Shown: positions 51,180-59,751, counted from the first letter of the stretch. The stretch is 64,000 nt of DNA from Streptomyces sp. PR69 (GCF_026420845.1 NZ_JAOWCB010000021.1:1-64000), one strand, 5' to 3'. The notes: generated by a model from the letters alone, not told the origin. Translations and numbers: made by a program.

Positions 51180-52559
51180 GTGTCCGCGAACACCGCGAAC
51201 ACCCCATCCGCGTCCCCCTCCCCGGCCGATTCCCCCGCCCCGGCTCCCGCGTCCGGCTTCCGGCTGCCGAAGGTCCCGTTCTGGGCCCAGATCGTCGCCG
51301 GTCTCACCCTGGGCGTCCTGCTCGGCTGGCTCGCCCGCAGCCAGGACGTCTCCTGGCTCAAGGACACCCTCGACCAGATCGGCTCGATCTTCGTCCAGCT
51401 GCTGAAGCTGGCCGTCGCGCCGCTCGTCTTCTTTGCGATCCTGGTGTCGATCACCAATCTGCGGAAGGTCAACAACGCCGCCCGGCTGGCCACCCGCACC
51501 CTGCTCTGGTTCATGATCACATCGCTGATCGCGGTCGGCATCGGCCTGACCATCGGCCTGCTCACCAACCCGGGCTCCGGCACCGGCCTCACGCCCCGCG
51601 ACGGGGCCGCGCCCAAGCACGAGGGCAGCTGGATCGACTTCCTGACCGGGATCATCCCGACCGACGTCATCACGCCCTTCACCGAGCTGAACGTCCTGCA
51701 GATCGTCTTCATGGGCGCCGTCGCCGGCATCGCCGCCCTCAAGCTCGGCGAGCGCGCCCAGCCGATCCTCGCGCTGAGCGAGTCCGTGCTGGAGCTGCTG
51801 CAGAAGGCCCTGTGGTGGGTCATCCGCCTGGCGCCGCTCGGCACCGTCGGCCTCATCGGCTATGCGATCGCCGACTACGGCTGGGAGCTGATCGGCAAGT
51901 ACGCCACCTTCACCGCGGACATCTACATCGGCTGCGCGCTGGTGCTGTTCGGCGTCTACCCGCTGCTGCTCGCCACCGTCGCCAAGGTCAGCCCGGTGCA
52001 GTTCTTCCGCGGCGCCTGGCCCGCCATCCAGCTGGCCTTTGTCTCCCGCTCCTCCGTCGGCACCATGCCGGTCACGCAGCGGGTCACCGAGCGCCTCGGC
52101 GTTCCGAAGGAGTACACCTCCTTCGCGGTGCCGTTCGGCGCGACGACCAAGATGGACGGCTGCGCCGCGATCTACCCGGCCATCGCCGCGATCTTCATCG
52201 CGGAGATCTTCGGGATCCAGCTCGGCATCCAGGAGTATCTGCTCATCGTCTTCGTCTCGGTCGTCGGCTCCGCCGCCACGGCGGGCCTGACCGGAGCGAC
52301 GGTCATGCTCACCCTGACCCTCTCCACCCTGGGCCTTCCGCTGGAGGGCGTGGGTCTGCTGCTGGCCATTGACCCGGTCCTGGACATGATGCGCACGGCC
52401 ACGAACGTCGCCGGCCAGGCGCTGGTCCCGGTCGTCGTCGCGGCCCGCGAGAAGATCCTCGACCACGACGCGTACAACTCGGCCACCTCGTCCCCGATCA
52501 CGGACACGGACGTCCGCGAGGCCGAGCGGAAGCCGTCGCTTCCGGTGGTCGCGGCCTAG
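51180..52559 (+). CDS. Dicarboxylate/amino acid:cation symporter (DAACS), probably cystine transporter
   Basis: A membrane symporter of 459 residues in the DAACS (glutamate/dicarboxylate, TcyP/DctA) family, with 8 helices and two hairpin loops. Characteristic motifs are FVSRSSVGTMPVTQRVTERL near residue 285 (serine-rich hairpin), PFGATTKMDGCAAIYPAIAA near residue 318, and AIDPVLDMMRTATNVAGQ near residue 398 (substrate Asp and Asn). The N-terminal 28 residues are Ser/Pro/Ala-rich. I chose GTG at 51180, with ggag 7 bp upstream; GTG at 51174 is too close. The cysteine leader upstream suggests cystine uptake. The Arg that marks acidic amino acid transporters is not evident, so the substrate remains inferred. 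Confidence 0.88.
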   Translation: MSANTANTPSASPSPADSPAPAPASGFRLPKVPFWAQIVAGLTLGVLLGWLARSQDVSWLKDTLDQIGSIFVQLLKLAVAPLVFFAILVSITNLRKVNNAARLATRTLLWFMITSLIAVGIGLTIGLLTNPGSGTGLTPRDGAAPKHEGSWIDFLTGIIPTDVITPFTELNVLQIVFMGAVAGIAALKLGERAQPILALSESVLELLQKALWWVIRLAPLGTVGLIGYAIADYGWELIGKYATFTADIYIGCALVLFGVYPLLLATVAKVSPVQFFRGAWPAIQLAFVSRSSVGTMPVTQRVTERLGVPKEYTSFAVPFGATTKMDGCAAIYPAIAAIFIAEIFGIQLGIQEYLLIVFVSVVGSAATAGLTGATVMLTLTLSTLGLPLEGVGLLLAIDPVLDMMRTATNVAGQALVPVVVAAREKILDHDAYNSATSSPITDTDVREAERKPSLPVVAA

Positions 52560-52640
52560 CGCTCCGCGGAGGCAGCGCTCCGCGGGGGACGTGCCCGCGG
52601 CCGGCCGTTGGGCGGGTGCGGGCACGCCGTGGCGCTGCCG

Positions 52641-53717
52641 TCAGCTCGCGACGCCCGGCACGGCGGCGGCCCGGAGGCGGTGCAGGACCGCCATGCGGTT
52701 CTCGGCCTGGATACGGCGGGTGGCGGCGCGGTCCGGGTAGCAGCGGGTGAACATCCGGGTGAAGTGGGTCCCGTAGTGGAGGGTTTCGGCGGCCGCGCCG
52801 GGGGCCGCGGTGAGCGGGCGCAGCGTGGTGTCGAAGGCCGGTTCGTGGAAGTAGGCCAGAGCGAAGCGCTCGCGGTCGGCCAGCTGGACCTTGTGCGGGG
52901 TGGAGAGCAGAGCGCCGTCCGTCAGGAACTGGAGGATGTCGCCGGGGAAGACCGTGATGGCGGAGGGCGTCGGCGGGACGTAGATCCAGCCGGCGTCCTG
53001 CTCGTACATCCCCGCCGTGCTCTCGCCCTCCCGCCAGTTGCGGGCCCGGGGCTCGCCGGGGAGGGGCGGGCGGACGTAGAGGCCGCCGACGCCGTCCTGG
53101 ACCGCGAGGACCAGCAGCCCGTAGTCGGTGTGCGCGCCGATGCCGCGGACGGCGCCGGCGGGGGTGGGGGCGCCGGCGGGTGCGGGCGGGAAGCGCAGGA
53201 CGCGCAGATGGTGCCAGCCGTCGCGGGTCAGGGAGGTCAGCGCGGCGGGGTCGGACAGACCGAGACCCAGCGCCGTGAGTTGCAGGATCGTTTCAGCGAG
53301 GGCGCCCAGGCCCGCCGCAAAGGCGCTGACGGCCTGTCGGAAGTCCGCGCCCGGCCAGGGCACGGGGCCGTGGCACGGCCAGCCGTCCCGTACCCGAGGA
53401 TCGTCCCGGGGGATGTCCCGGGTGACGGTGAAGATCTCCGGCCGGTCCGGCTCGCCCGCGGTCAGCTCCTCGCCCGAGGCGGCATAGCCGCTGTAGGACA
53501 GATCGCTGACGAGCGCCGATTTGGCCAGGTGCGGCCTGATGAAGAACCGCCGCGCGGCGCCCGTCGCGGAGCCGGTGAGGGCGTCCTGCGCGGGGGACGC
53601 GGCGGCCTGGAAGACGCCGTCGGTCCGCCAGGCTCGCAGAAGCGCCTGGCCGAGAGCGTGGTCGGCCGCATCGCCGCGGACCGACTCCGGCAGATGGAAC
53701 GTCTGAAGCGTCGTCAT
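52641..53717 (-). CDS. efe: Ethylene-forming enzyme homologue (2OG/Fe(II)-dependent)
   Basis: A 358-residue homologue of the Pseudomonas syringae ethylene-forming enzyme, which turns 2-oxoglutarate into ethylene and CO2 and also oxidises L-arginine. It aligns from the first residues (TLQTF, ESVRGDAADH) to the end. The iron ligands are His196 and Asp198 in RGIGAHTDYG and His275 in STPHKV. Arg284 (DRERF) and Arg172 bind 2-oxoglutarate or shape the site. Glu84, Thr86, Tyr199, Phe290 and Arg325 match the enzyme's arginine-site residues, as I recall that sequence. An eight-residue insertion lies before the HTD motif. ATG at 53717 has gagagg upstream. A TetR gene is divergent, 217 bp away. Ethylene production itself is not shown here. 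Confidence 0.85.
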   Translation of the reverse strand: MTTLQTFHLPESVRGDAADHALGQALLRAWRTDGVFQAAASPAQDALTGSATGAARRFFIRPHLAKSALVSDLSYSGYAASGEELTAGEPDRPEIFTVTRDIPRDDPRVRDGWPCHGPVPWPGADFRQAVSAFAAGLGALAETILQLTALGLGLSDPAALTSLTRDGWHHLRVLRFPPAPAGAPTPAGAVRGIGAHTDYGLLVLAVQDGVGGLYVRPPLPGEPRARNWREGESTAGMYEQDAGWIYVPPTPSAITVFPGDILQFLTDGALLSTPHKVQLADRERFALAYFHEPAFDTTLRPLTAAPGAAAETLHYGTHFTRMFTRCYPDRAATRRIQAENRMAVLHRLRAAAVPGVAS

Positions 53718-53768
53718 CCCGCTCGCCTCTCTTGTGATGTCTCCTGCGCGCCGCCGGGCGTCGCTGAG

Positions 53769-53849
53769 CGTTCCTATGGCCGCAACACGTAGGGAACGTG
53801 AGGAAGGTTCAGTTACTCCTCGGCCACCCGGCCGCGAGGAGCGGTTCAG
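53769..53849. promoter_or_regulatory. Inverted repeats in the efe-TetR intergenic region
   Basis: Two repeat pairs occupy the divergent promoter region: cgttcc (53769-53774) with ggaacg (53793-53798), and ctcctcg (53816-53822) with cgaggag (53835-53841), which is flanked by direct ggttcag copies (53806 and 53843). These are candidate binding sites for the adjacent TetR regulator. Confidence 0.4.
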
Positions 53850-53934
53850 GGCCATCGGCGGGCCGTAGGCTTACCGGGCGGTAGGGGGAGCGGGGGAAGC
53901 AGGTGTGGCGTGTGGGGCGGGAGGATGTTCTGAG

Positions 53935-54630
53935 ATGGGTGCGGCGAAGAGCGCTACCAGTGCGACCAGCGCGACGAGTGCGACGAGTGCGACGAGCGCG
54001 AAGGGCAAACGCATGCCGCGTGCCGTCCGCGAGCGCCAGATGATGGACGCCGCGGTGCGGACCTTCGGACAGCGCGGCTACCGCGCGGCGTCGATGGACG
54101 AGATCGCCGAACTGGCGGGGGTGTCAAAACCCCTGGTCTATCTGTATCTGAACTCCAAGGAGGAGCTGTTCACCGCTTGCATCCGACGGGAGGCGCAGGC
54201 GCTGATCGAGGCCGTGCGGGCCGGGGTCGAGCCGGGGCTTCCCGCCGACCGGCAGCTGTGGACGGGGCTCGCGGCGTTCTTCACGCACACCGCGCGGCAC
54301 CCGGACGGCTGGGCGGTGCTGCACCGTCAGGCGCGTACGCACGGCGAGCCGTTCGCCGCGGTGGTCACGGCGATGCGGAATGAACTGGTGGCCTTTGTGA
54401 CGGCGCTGATAGGGGCCGCCGCCCGTGAGACGCACCGCGGCCCGGAGCTGGGCGACCGCGATGTCGCGGGGCTGGCCCAGGCGCTGGTGGGCGCGGCGGA
54501 GTCCCTCGCGGGCTGGGCGAACGAGACCGGGGGCGTGACGGCCAAGGAGGCGGCCGGCACCCTGATGAACTTCGCCTGGATGGGCCTCGGCAACCTCATG
54601 GAGGACCGGCGGTGGTCTCCTCCGCGCTGA
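53935..54630 (+). CDS. TetR/AcrR family regulator
   Basis: A 231-residue TetR regulator. A short tandem Ser-Ala-Thr tail (residues ~6-22) precedes the DNA-binding domain, which has VRERQMMDAAVRTFGQRGYR and SMDEIAELAGVSKPLVYLYL. The ligand domain follows (FFTHTARHPDGWAVLHRQAR). ATG at 53935 has gggagg 10 bp upstream; the reading from 53905 is not supported. It is divergent from the ethylene-forming enzyme gene and could control it. The ligand is unknown. Confidence 0.85.
   Translation: MGAAKSATSATSATSATSATSAKGKRMPRAVRERQMMDAAVRTFGQRGYRAASMDEIAELAGVSKPLVYLYLNSKEELFTACIRREAQALIEAVRAGVEPGLPADRQLWTGLAAFFTHTARHPDGWAVLHRQARTHGEPFAAVVTAMRNELVAFVTALIGAAARETHRGPELGDRDVAGLAQALVGAAESLAGWANETGGVTAKEAAGTLMNFAWMGLGNLMEDRRWSPPR
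53950..53999. repeat. 9-bp tandem repeat encoding Ser-Ala-Thr
   Basis: Five tandem copies of a 9-bp unit (such as agtgcgacg and agcgcgacg) encode Ser-Ala-Thr five times in the N-terminal tail of the TetR protein. Units differ mainly at wobble positions. Confidence 0.8.
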
Positions 54631-54657
54631 CGCTCAGCGGGACGGAGCGGCCGGCGC

Positions 54658-55098
54658 TCAGCCGTCCGCCGCCGCTCGGCGGTCCGCCGATTCTCCGCCG
54701 TCGCCGTGCCGTCGGCGCCACTGCTGTACGACCTCCTCGACGTCGTACGGCTTGAGCCCCAGCGGCGGCCCCTCCGGCGGGCGGCGGATCGCCTGGGCGA
54801 TCTTCTCGTTGATCCCGGCCACGATGCGGCGCACCGCCGTCTCCGAGGGGGCCCGGGCCGCGGACGCCAGCGCGTCCTCCGCCTCCTTGCGGAGCGCGAG
54901 CGTCGGCGGCAGCACGGACAGGCCCTCGCGCTGCATCTTGCCCTTGACCCACCACAGATCGTCGTAGGCCTCGCCGCTCTCCGGCAGGGGCATGCCGATG
55001 CCGGGCAGGTCCTTGAAGTCGCCGCGCTCCGTCGCCTCACGGATCTGCCGGTCGACCCATGATTCAAAGCTGACACCGGGTGGCTTCCGCTCCGTCAT
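54658..55098 (-). CDS. DUF1992 (DnaJC28-like) protein
   Basis: A 146-residue protein with the DUF1992 domain: SFESWVDRQIREATERGDFK and DLPGIGMPLP near the start, EAYDDLWWVKGKMQREGLS, then a Glu/Ala-rich helix. This domain is shared with DnaJ-family member C28 of eukaryotes. ATG at 55098 begins the conserved part; the open frame upstream is not conserved. It converges on the TetR gene, 27 bp from its stop. The role in bacteria is unknown. Confidence 0.8.
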   Translation of the reverse strand: MTERKPPGVSFESWVDRQIREATERGDFKDLPGIGMPLPESGEAYDDLWWVKGKMQREGLSVLPPTLALRKEAEDALASAARAPSETAVRRIVAGINEKIAQAIRRPPEGPPLGLKPYDVEEVVQQWRRRHGDGGESADRRAAADG

Positions 55099-55199
55099 GA
55101 CTCCAGCGTACGAGCCCGGCGTGCCAGATGGCCGGGATCCGCCGCTCGAAGCGGTGAATCCCGGCCAGGGAGTGCCAGAGCGCACCGTGTGGTGCGGGG

Positions 55200-56399
55200 T
55201 CAGCAGGTGCCGGACGTCCGTTCGCCCGCGAAACGGCCGGCAAGCCAGTCGCCCGCCCGGACCGACTCCGTGATCACGCCGCTGACGTGCTCGCCGAGCC
55301 AGATCGTGCGCCACCGCACATCCGCGCCCCGCGCGCACCAGTCGTCACGCAGCCCGCGGCCGAGCGAGTACGGGATCAGCTCGTCGGCGAGGGCGTGGTA
55401 CAGATACACGGGGTGGTCGGGCGCGCGCGTGCCGAGGTCGGACTCGCTCAGCCGGCGCTGCCACTCCGGCGTCTGCAGCGGGTCGCGCACGGTCAGGTCG
55501 GAGATCTTCTTGAAGGAGCCGACCGTCGTGTCGACCGCCACGCAGTTGTTCCGCAGGAAGCCGATCAGCGCCTTGCCCGCCCGGTTCAGATAGGAGTCGA
55601 GCTTCAGCTCCGGGAAGGCCGCGTCCTGCCCGGCGGCGGCCATGAACAGCAGCCCGGAGCCGTACGAGCCGTCGTGGACGGGCGCGAGGGCGGCGAGCTT
55701 CGCGGGGACGCCGCCGGTGACCGTGCCCTTCACGTTCAGCTCGGGCGCGTACGAGCCGTGCAGCTCGGCGGCCCAGCTGGAGGCCTGGCCGCCCTGCGAG
55801 TACCCCATGATGCCCACCGGGGCATCGGGCGCGAGACCCGCCTCGGGCAGGGCGATCGCGGCGCGCGCCGCGTCGAGGACGGCATGGCCCGCCGAGCGGC
55901 CCACCGTGTAGGTGTGGTCGCCCGGTGTGCCCAAACCCTCGTAGTCGGTGACGACCACGGCCCAGCCGCGCAGGGTGAGCTGCTGGATGAGGTTGGCTTC
56001 GAGCGTCGTGCCGTGCGGGAAGCCCGCGCTCGGCGCGCAGCTGTCGCCGAGGCCGACCGTGCCGACGGCGTAGGTGATCAGCGGCCTGGGCCCGTCGTCG
56101 GCGTCGCGGCCGTCCTGGGGGACGATCACCGTGCCGGAGACGACGCTGGGCGCTCCGAGCGCGGTGGTCGACCGGTACTCGATGCGCCAGGCCTTGGTGC
56201 GGGTGGGCTGTCCGGGCAGGGGGTGGAAGGAGCTGGGCTCGGTGGCGACGAGATCGCCGGGCGCGGCGGTCTCAGCGGCGGTCTCAGCGGCGGTCGCGGC
56301 AGAGGTCCCGGCGCCGGTCTCGGCGGAGGCGGCGGCTGGCACGGCTGCCGACAGACCGAGCGTGACGGCCAGGGCCAGCGCTTTTGTACGGAGACGCAT
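55200..56399 (-). CDS. Secreted lipase/esterase (secretory lipase family)
   Basis: A 399-residue alpha/beta hydrolase with a signal peptide (RTKALALAVTLGLSAAVPA, cleavage near residue 26). The nucleophile Ser is in GIMGYSQGGQASSWAAEL near residue 200. The conserved RGWAVVVTDYEGLGTPGDHT precedes it, and late Asp and His are in VYLYHALADELIPY and GEHVSGVI. It resembles the LIP-type secretory lipases. I chose ATG at 56399, with gggagag 6 bp upstream. The neighbouring AraC and acyl-CoA ligase genes suggest a lipid-use theme, though this is inference. Confidence 0.87.
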   Translation of the reverse strand: MRLRTKALALAVTLGLSAAVPAAASAETGAGTSAATAAETAAETAAPGDLVATEPSSFHPLPGQPTRTKAWRIEYRSTTALGAPSVVSGTVIVPQDGRDADDGPRPLITYAVGTVGLGDSCAPSAGFPHGTTLEANLIQQLTLRGWAVVVTDYEGLGTPGDHTYTVGRSAGHAVLDAARAAIALPEAGLAPDAPVGIMGYSQGGQASSWAAELHGSYAPELNVKGTVTGGVPAKLAALAPVHDGSYGSGLLFMAAAGQDAAFPELKLDSYLNRAGKALIGFLRNNCVAVDTTVGSFKKISDLTVRDPLQTPEWQRRLSESDLGTRAPDHPVYLYHALADELIPYSLGRGLRDDWCARGADVRWRTIWLGEHVSGVITESVRAGDWLAGRFAGERTSGTC

Positions 56400-56503
56400 A
56401 GGCGGCTCTCCCAACGGTCCATGAGCTGGGCGGTTGGGGAGACCGTAGTGACCGGCGGGTAAGTTCCGTCCTGACCGGGAAGCTCAGCTTTACTGACTTT
56501 CTG

Positions 56504-57532
56504 TCAACCGGACCCGCCCGCCGGGTAGCGGTTGCGGTACGCGCCCGGCGTCGTGCCCGTCCACCGCCGAAACGCCCGGTGGAACGACGTGTCCTCGGAG
56601 AAGCCGAGCCGCGCCGCCAGCTCCGCGATGGGCTCGCGCCCCTCCACGAGCCCGGCGATCGCCGCGTCCCGCCGTACCGCGTCCTTGAGCTGCTGATACG
56701 AGGTGCCCTCCTGCTGAAGCCTGCGCCGCAGGGTCGCCGGGCTGACCGCCAGCCGGGCCGCCAGCTCGCCAAGCGACGGCAGCCGCGGCGACGAGACCAG
56801 CGACCGCGCGAGCGCGCGGCGGACCCGCTCGGCGCAGGTCGTGCCGTACTCGCGACGGCTGAGCAGCTCGAACGGCGAGCCCCGCAGCATCTCCTGAAGC
56901 GCCTCCTCGTCCCGCACCAGCGGCGACCGGAGCCAGTGCGCGTCGAAGACGACGGCCGTCGCCTGCTCCCCGAAGCGCACGGGGCAGCCGAAGAGCAGCG
57001 GATACTCGTCCTTGTGGGGCGGCGGGGGATAGCCGAATCCGGCCCTCAGGAGCGGGATGCGCCGGCCGATCAGCCAGCTGCACAGCCGATGCCAGATGAT
57101 CAGCAGACATTCGCTGAGGAAGCGTTCCCCGTCCCGGGCGAGGTCGTTGCGGACCGCGAACGTCGCCTCCTCGCCGTCCGCCGTGAGGGCGAGATCGGGG
57201 CCGTGGGGGAAGAGCCGGTAGAAGGCGATGCCCCGGTCGACGGCTGCGCCCAGATCGCGGCAGCCCAGCGAGGCATGGCACATCATGGCGAAGGTGCCGG
57301 GGCGGCTCGGGGCGGACCCGAGGCCCAGGAACTCGTCCCCGGTCGCCCGGTACAGCGCCCGGAACAGCAGGGCGAACTGATCGGGCGTGACCCGGGCGCG
57401 GTCGTCGCCGAGCAGCAGCGGCGGGATGCCGGCCGCCTGGAGCAGGGGTGTCGTGTCCAGCCCGTGCCGCTGGGCCCCGCGCAGCACGGCCCGCACATGG
57501 TGGACGGTGATGGTCCGCTTCCCCATGGTCAT
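56504..57532 (-). CDS. AraC-family regulator (Arabinose_bd-type N-terminus)
   Basis: A 342-residue regulator. The N-terminal half (HVRAVLRGAQRHGLDTTPLL, then FALLFRALYRATGDEFLGLG) matches the OruR/OxyR-type AraC sensor domain. The C-terminal double helix-turn-helix follows: LGELAARLAVSPATLRRRLQ and then PIAELAARLGFSEDTSFHRAF, RWTGTTPGAYR. The ATG at 57532 or the one at 57526 starts it; tacggt upstream suggests a leaderless message from 57526. It is divergent from the acyl-CoA ligase gene (88 bp apart), which it probably controls. Confidence 0.88.
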   Translation of the reverse strand: MTMGKRTITVHHVRAVLRGAQRHGLDTTPLLQAAGIPPLLLGDDRARVTPDQFALLFRALYRATGDEFLGLGSAPSRPGTFAMMCHASLGCRDLGAAVDRGIAFYRLFPHGPDLALTADGEEATFAVRNDLARDGERFLSECLLIIWHRLCSWLIGRRIPLLRAGFGYPPPPHKDEYPLLFGCPVRFGEQATAVVFDAHWLRSPLVRDEEALQEMLRGSPFELLSRREYGTTCAERVRRALARSLVSSPRLPSLGELAARLAVSPATLRRRLQQEGTSYQQLKDAVRRDAAIAGLVEGREPIAELAARLGFSEDTSFHRAFRRWTGTTPGAYRNRYPAGGSG

Positions 57533-57620
57533 CGACCGTAGCGGGGTTGAGCGGCCCGGTCAGCGGGGCTGACGTTTTCCGTCATCCCGGTGGCCGGGAC
57601 ACCGTCCCTACCGTCGGCTC

Positions 57621-59423
57621 ATGACGCGATGCGAACCTCCTCGGACGCAGGACCGGCCGCAGGACCGGACGTACGACCGTCCCCCGACGCTGGCGCTGCT
57701 CGCGGAGTGGGCGGGCGGGCGCTACGCCGGCCATCCCGCGCTGAGATTCAAGACGCGATCCGAGCGGGGCGGATGGGAGACGGTGTCGTACGCCGGGCTC
57801 CGCACCCTGGTACGGCGGTGCGGCCGACGCCTCCTGGACCTGGGCACAGCGGCCGGGGACCGGGTCGCGATCCTGTCCGAGACCCGTCCCGAGTGGACCT
57901 GTGCCCATCTGGCCGTGCTCGCCGCGGGCGCGGTGACGGTCCCGGTCTATCCGACGGCGGGCGAGGCCGAGCTGCGCTGGGTGCTCTCCGACTCCGCCGC
58001 CTCGCTGGCACTGTGCGAGAACGACGCCCAGGCGGCACGGGTGGAGGCGCTCAGGGCCGCGGGCGCGCTGCCGCACCTGCGGCATGTGCTGCTGCTCACG
58101 GACACCCCGGCGGACGCCCCCGCGCCTCATGGCGCTCCGCTCGACGACGTGCTGCCGCTCGACGACGCATTGGCGGTCGACGACGCATTGGCGGCGCGGG
58201 CCGGGAGCGTACGGGACGAGGACGACGCCGCGATCGTCTACACCTCCGGCACCACCGGCCCGCCGAAGGGCTGCCGGCTCACCCACCGCTGCCTGGGCGC
58301 GACCCTGGACGCCACACTGCCGCTCCAGGACGGCGGGCCCGGCGACCGGACGTATCTGTATCTGCCGCTTGCGCATCTGCTCGCCCAGCTGACCGAGTTC
58401 TCCACCCTCGTCCGCGGCGGCGAGCTGTGCTTCTTCGGCGGCCGCATCGAGGACGTCGTCGCGGAGCTGGCCGAGGCGCGGCCCACCCATCTGCCCTCCG
58501 TGCCCCGGCTCTTCGAGAAGGTCCACTCGGCCGTGCTGTCGCTGGCCCAGTCGCAGGAGGGCGGCCGTGAGCGGTTCGAGGAGGCGGTGCGGATCGGGGT
58601 GCTGGCGGCCGAGGGACGGCTGCCGGACGACTTGCGGGCCGCCTGCGAGGAGGCAGACGAGCGCCTGTACGGACCGGTCCGCGAGGCCTTCGGCGGCCGG
58701 CTGCGCTGGGCGCTGACCGGCGCGGCCCCCATCGCACCGGCCACGCTGGACTTTCTGCGGGCCTGCGGGATCGCCGTCTACGAGGGATACGGAATGACCG
58801 AGTCCGGCGGGGTGATCTCCCTCAACCATCCGGGCGCGGTGCGGTACGGCACGGTGGGGCGGCCCATCGGCGGCTGCGAGGTCGATATCGCGGACGACGG
58901 CGAAATCCTCGCCCGCGGGCCCGCGGTCTTCCCCGGCTACCACCGCGACCCGGAGGCCACCGCCGCCGTGCTCGACGCGGACGGCTGGCTGCACACCGGG
59001 GATCTGGGCGCGCTGGACGAGGACGGGTTCCTGACCGTCACCGGCCGCAAGAAGGACCTGATCATCACCTCGTCCGGCAAGAATCTGACCCCGTCCCACG
59101 CCGAGCTGGCCATCGAGCGTGCGCCCTGTGTGGCGCATGCGGTGCTGGCCGGCGACCGCCGCCCGTATCCGGTCGCCCTGATCGCGGTCGACCCCGACGA
59201 GGTCCGCGGTCTGGGCCCGGACGCCGTGCGCTTCCTCGTCCAGCAGGCGGTGGACGCCGCCAATGCGACGCTGTCGCGCCCGGCGCGGGTCAGGGCGTTC
59301 ACGGTCCTGGACGGGGGTTTCAGCGTCGAGGGCGGGGAGCTGACTCCGACGCTCAAGGTCCGGCGGCGGGCCGTGCTGGAGAAGTACGCCGACGACGTCG
59401 ACAGGCTGTACGCGGAGGGCTGA
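57621..59423 (+). CDS. Long-chain fatty-acid-CoA ligase-like AMP-forming synthetase
   Basis: A 600-residue adenylating enzyme that activates a carboxylic acid with ATP and CoA. The P-loop is AAIVYTSGTTGPPKGCRLTH near residue 207. The adenine/AMP region (AVYEGYGMTESGGVISL) lies near residue 385, and the hinge region DGWLHTGDLGALDEDGFLTV near residue 454, with GRKKDLIITSSGKNL after it. It resembles FadD15-type ligases. ATG at 57621 lies 6 bp after taccgt, so the message is probably leaderless. A divergent AraC regulator lies opposite. The natural acid is unknown. Confidence 0.9.
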   Translation: MTRCEPPRTQDRPQDRTYDRPPTLALLAEWAGGRYAGHPALRFKTRSERGGWETVSYAGLRTLVRRCGRRLLDLGTAAGDRVAILSETRPEWTCAHLAVLAAGAVTVPVYPTAGEAELRWVLSDSAASLALCENDAQAARVEALRAAGALPHLRHVLLLTDTPADAPAPHGAPLDDVLPLDDALAVDDALAARAGSVRDEDDAAIVYTSGTTGPPKGCRLTHRCLGATLDATLPLQDGGPGDRTYLYLPLAHLLAQLTEFSTLVRGGELCFFGGRIEDVVAELAEARPTHLPSVPRLFEKVHSAVLSLAQSQEGGRERFEEAVRIGVLAAEGRLPDDLRAACEEADERLYGPVREAFGGRLRWALTGAAPIAPATLDFLRACGIAVYEGYGMTESGGVISLNHPGAVRYGTVGRPIGGCEVDIADDGEILARGPAVFPGYHRDPEATAAVLDADGWLHTGDLGALDEDGFLTVTGRKKDLIITSSGKNLTPSHAELAIERAPCVAHAVLAGDRRPYPVALIAVDPDEVRGLGPDAVRFLVQQAVDAANATLSRPARVRAFTVLDGGFSVEGGELTPTLKVRRRAVLEKYADDVDRLYAEG

Positions 59424-59468
59424 AACCGGGGCCCGGGAAGAGGGGCCCGGAAACGGGGCCGAAAAGGC

Positions 59469-59507
59469 AGGAGCCCTGCTCGTACGAAAGTACGGAACAG
59501 GGCTCCT
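59469..59507. terminator. Terminator between the acyl-CoA ligase and cold-shock genes
   Basis: Outer arms aggagccctg (59469-59478) and cagggctcct (59498-59507) are perfect, and an inner stem cgtac/gtacg closes a gaaa tetraloop. It lies between two convergent genes and serves both. Confidence 0.85.
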
Positions 59508-59547
59508 TGGGTACTGCTAAGTAGGACGCGATAGCCGCCCGGGTCGC

Positions 59548-59751
59548 TTAGACCGGGGTGACGTTCTCCGCCTGCGGGCCCTTCGGGCCCTGCGTGACGT
59601 CAAAGTTCACCTGCTGGTTCTCCTCCAGGGAGCGGAAGCCAGAGGCGTTGATCGCGGAGTAGTGAACGAAGACATCCGGGCCGCCGCCGTCCTGGGCGAT
59701 GAAGCCGAAGCCCTTTTCAGCGTTGAACCACTTGACGGTTCCGGTAGCCAT
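59548..59751 (-). CDS. Cold-shock protein (CspA family)
   Basis: A 67-residue RNA-chaperone-type protein. It has the RNP1-like KGFGFIAQDGG near residue 13 and RNP2-like VFVHYSAI near residue 27, within a single CSD domain starting TGTVKWFNAE. ATG at 59751 follows aaggagg by 4 bp. The leader upstream is long and contains a terminator-like hairpin (59816-59843). In S. coelicolor the same gene (SCO4505) is, as I recall, beside mqnA. It is divergent from mqnA. Confidence 0.95.
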   Translation of the reverse strand: MATGTVKWFNAEKGFGFIAQDGGGPDVFVHYSAINASGFRSLEENQQVNFDVTQGPKGPQAENVTPV

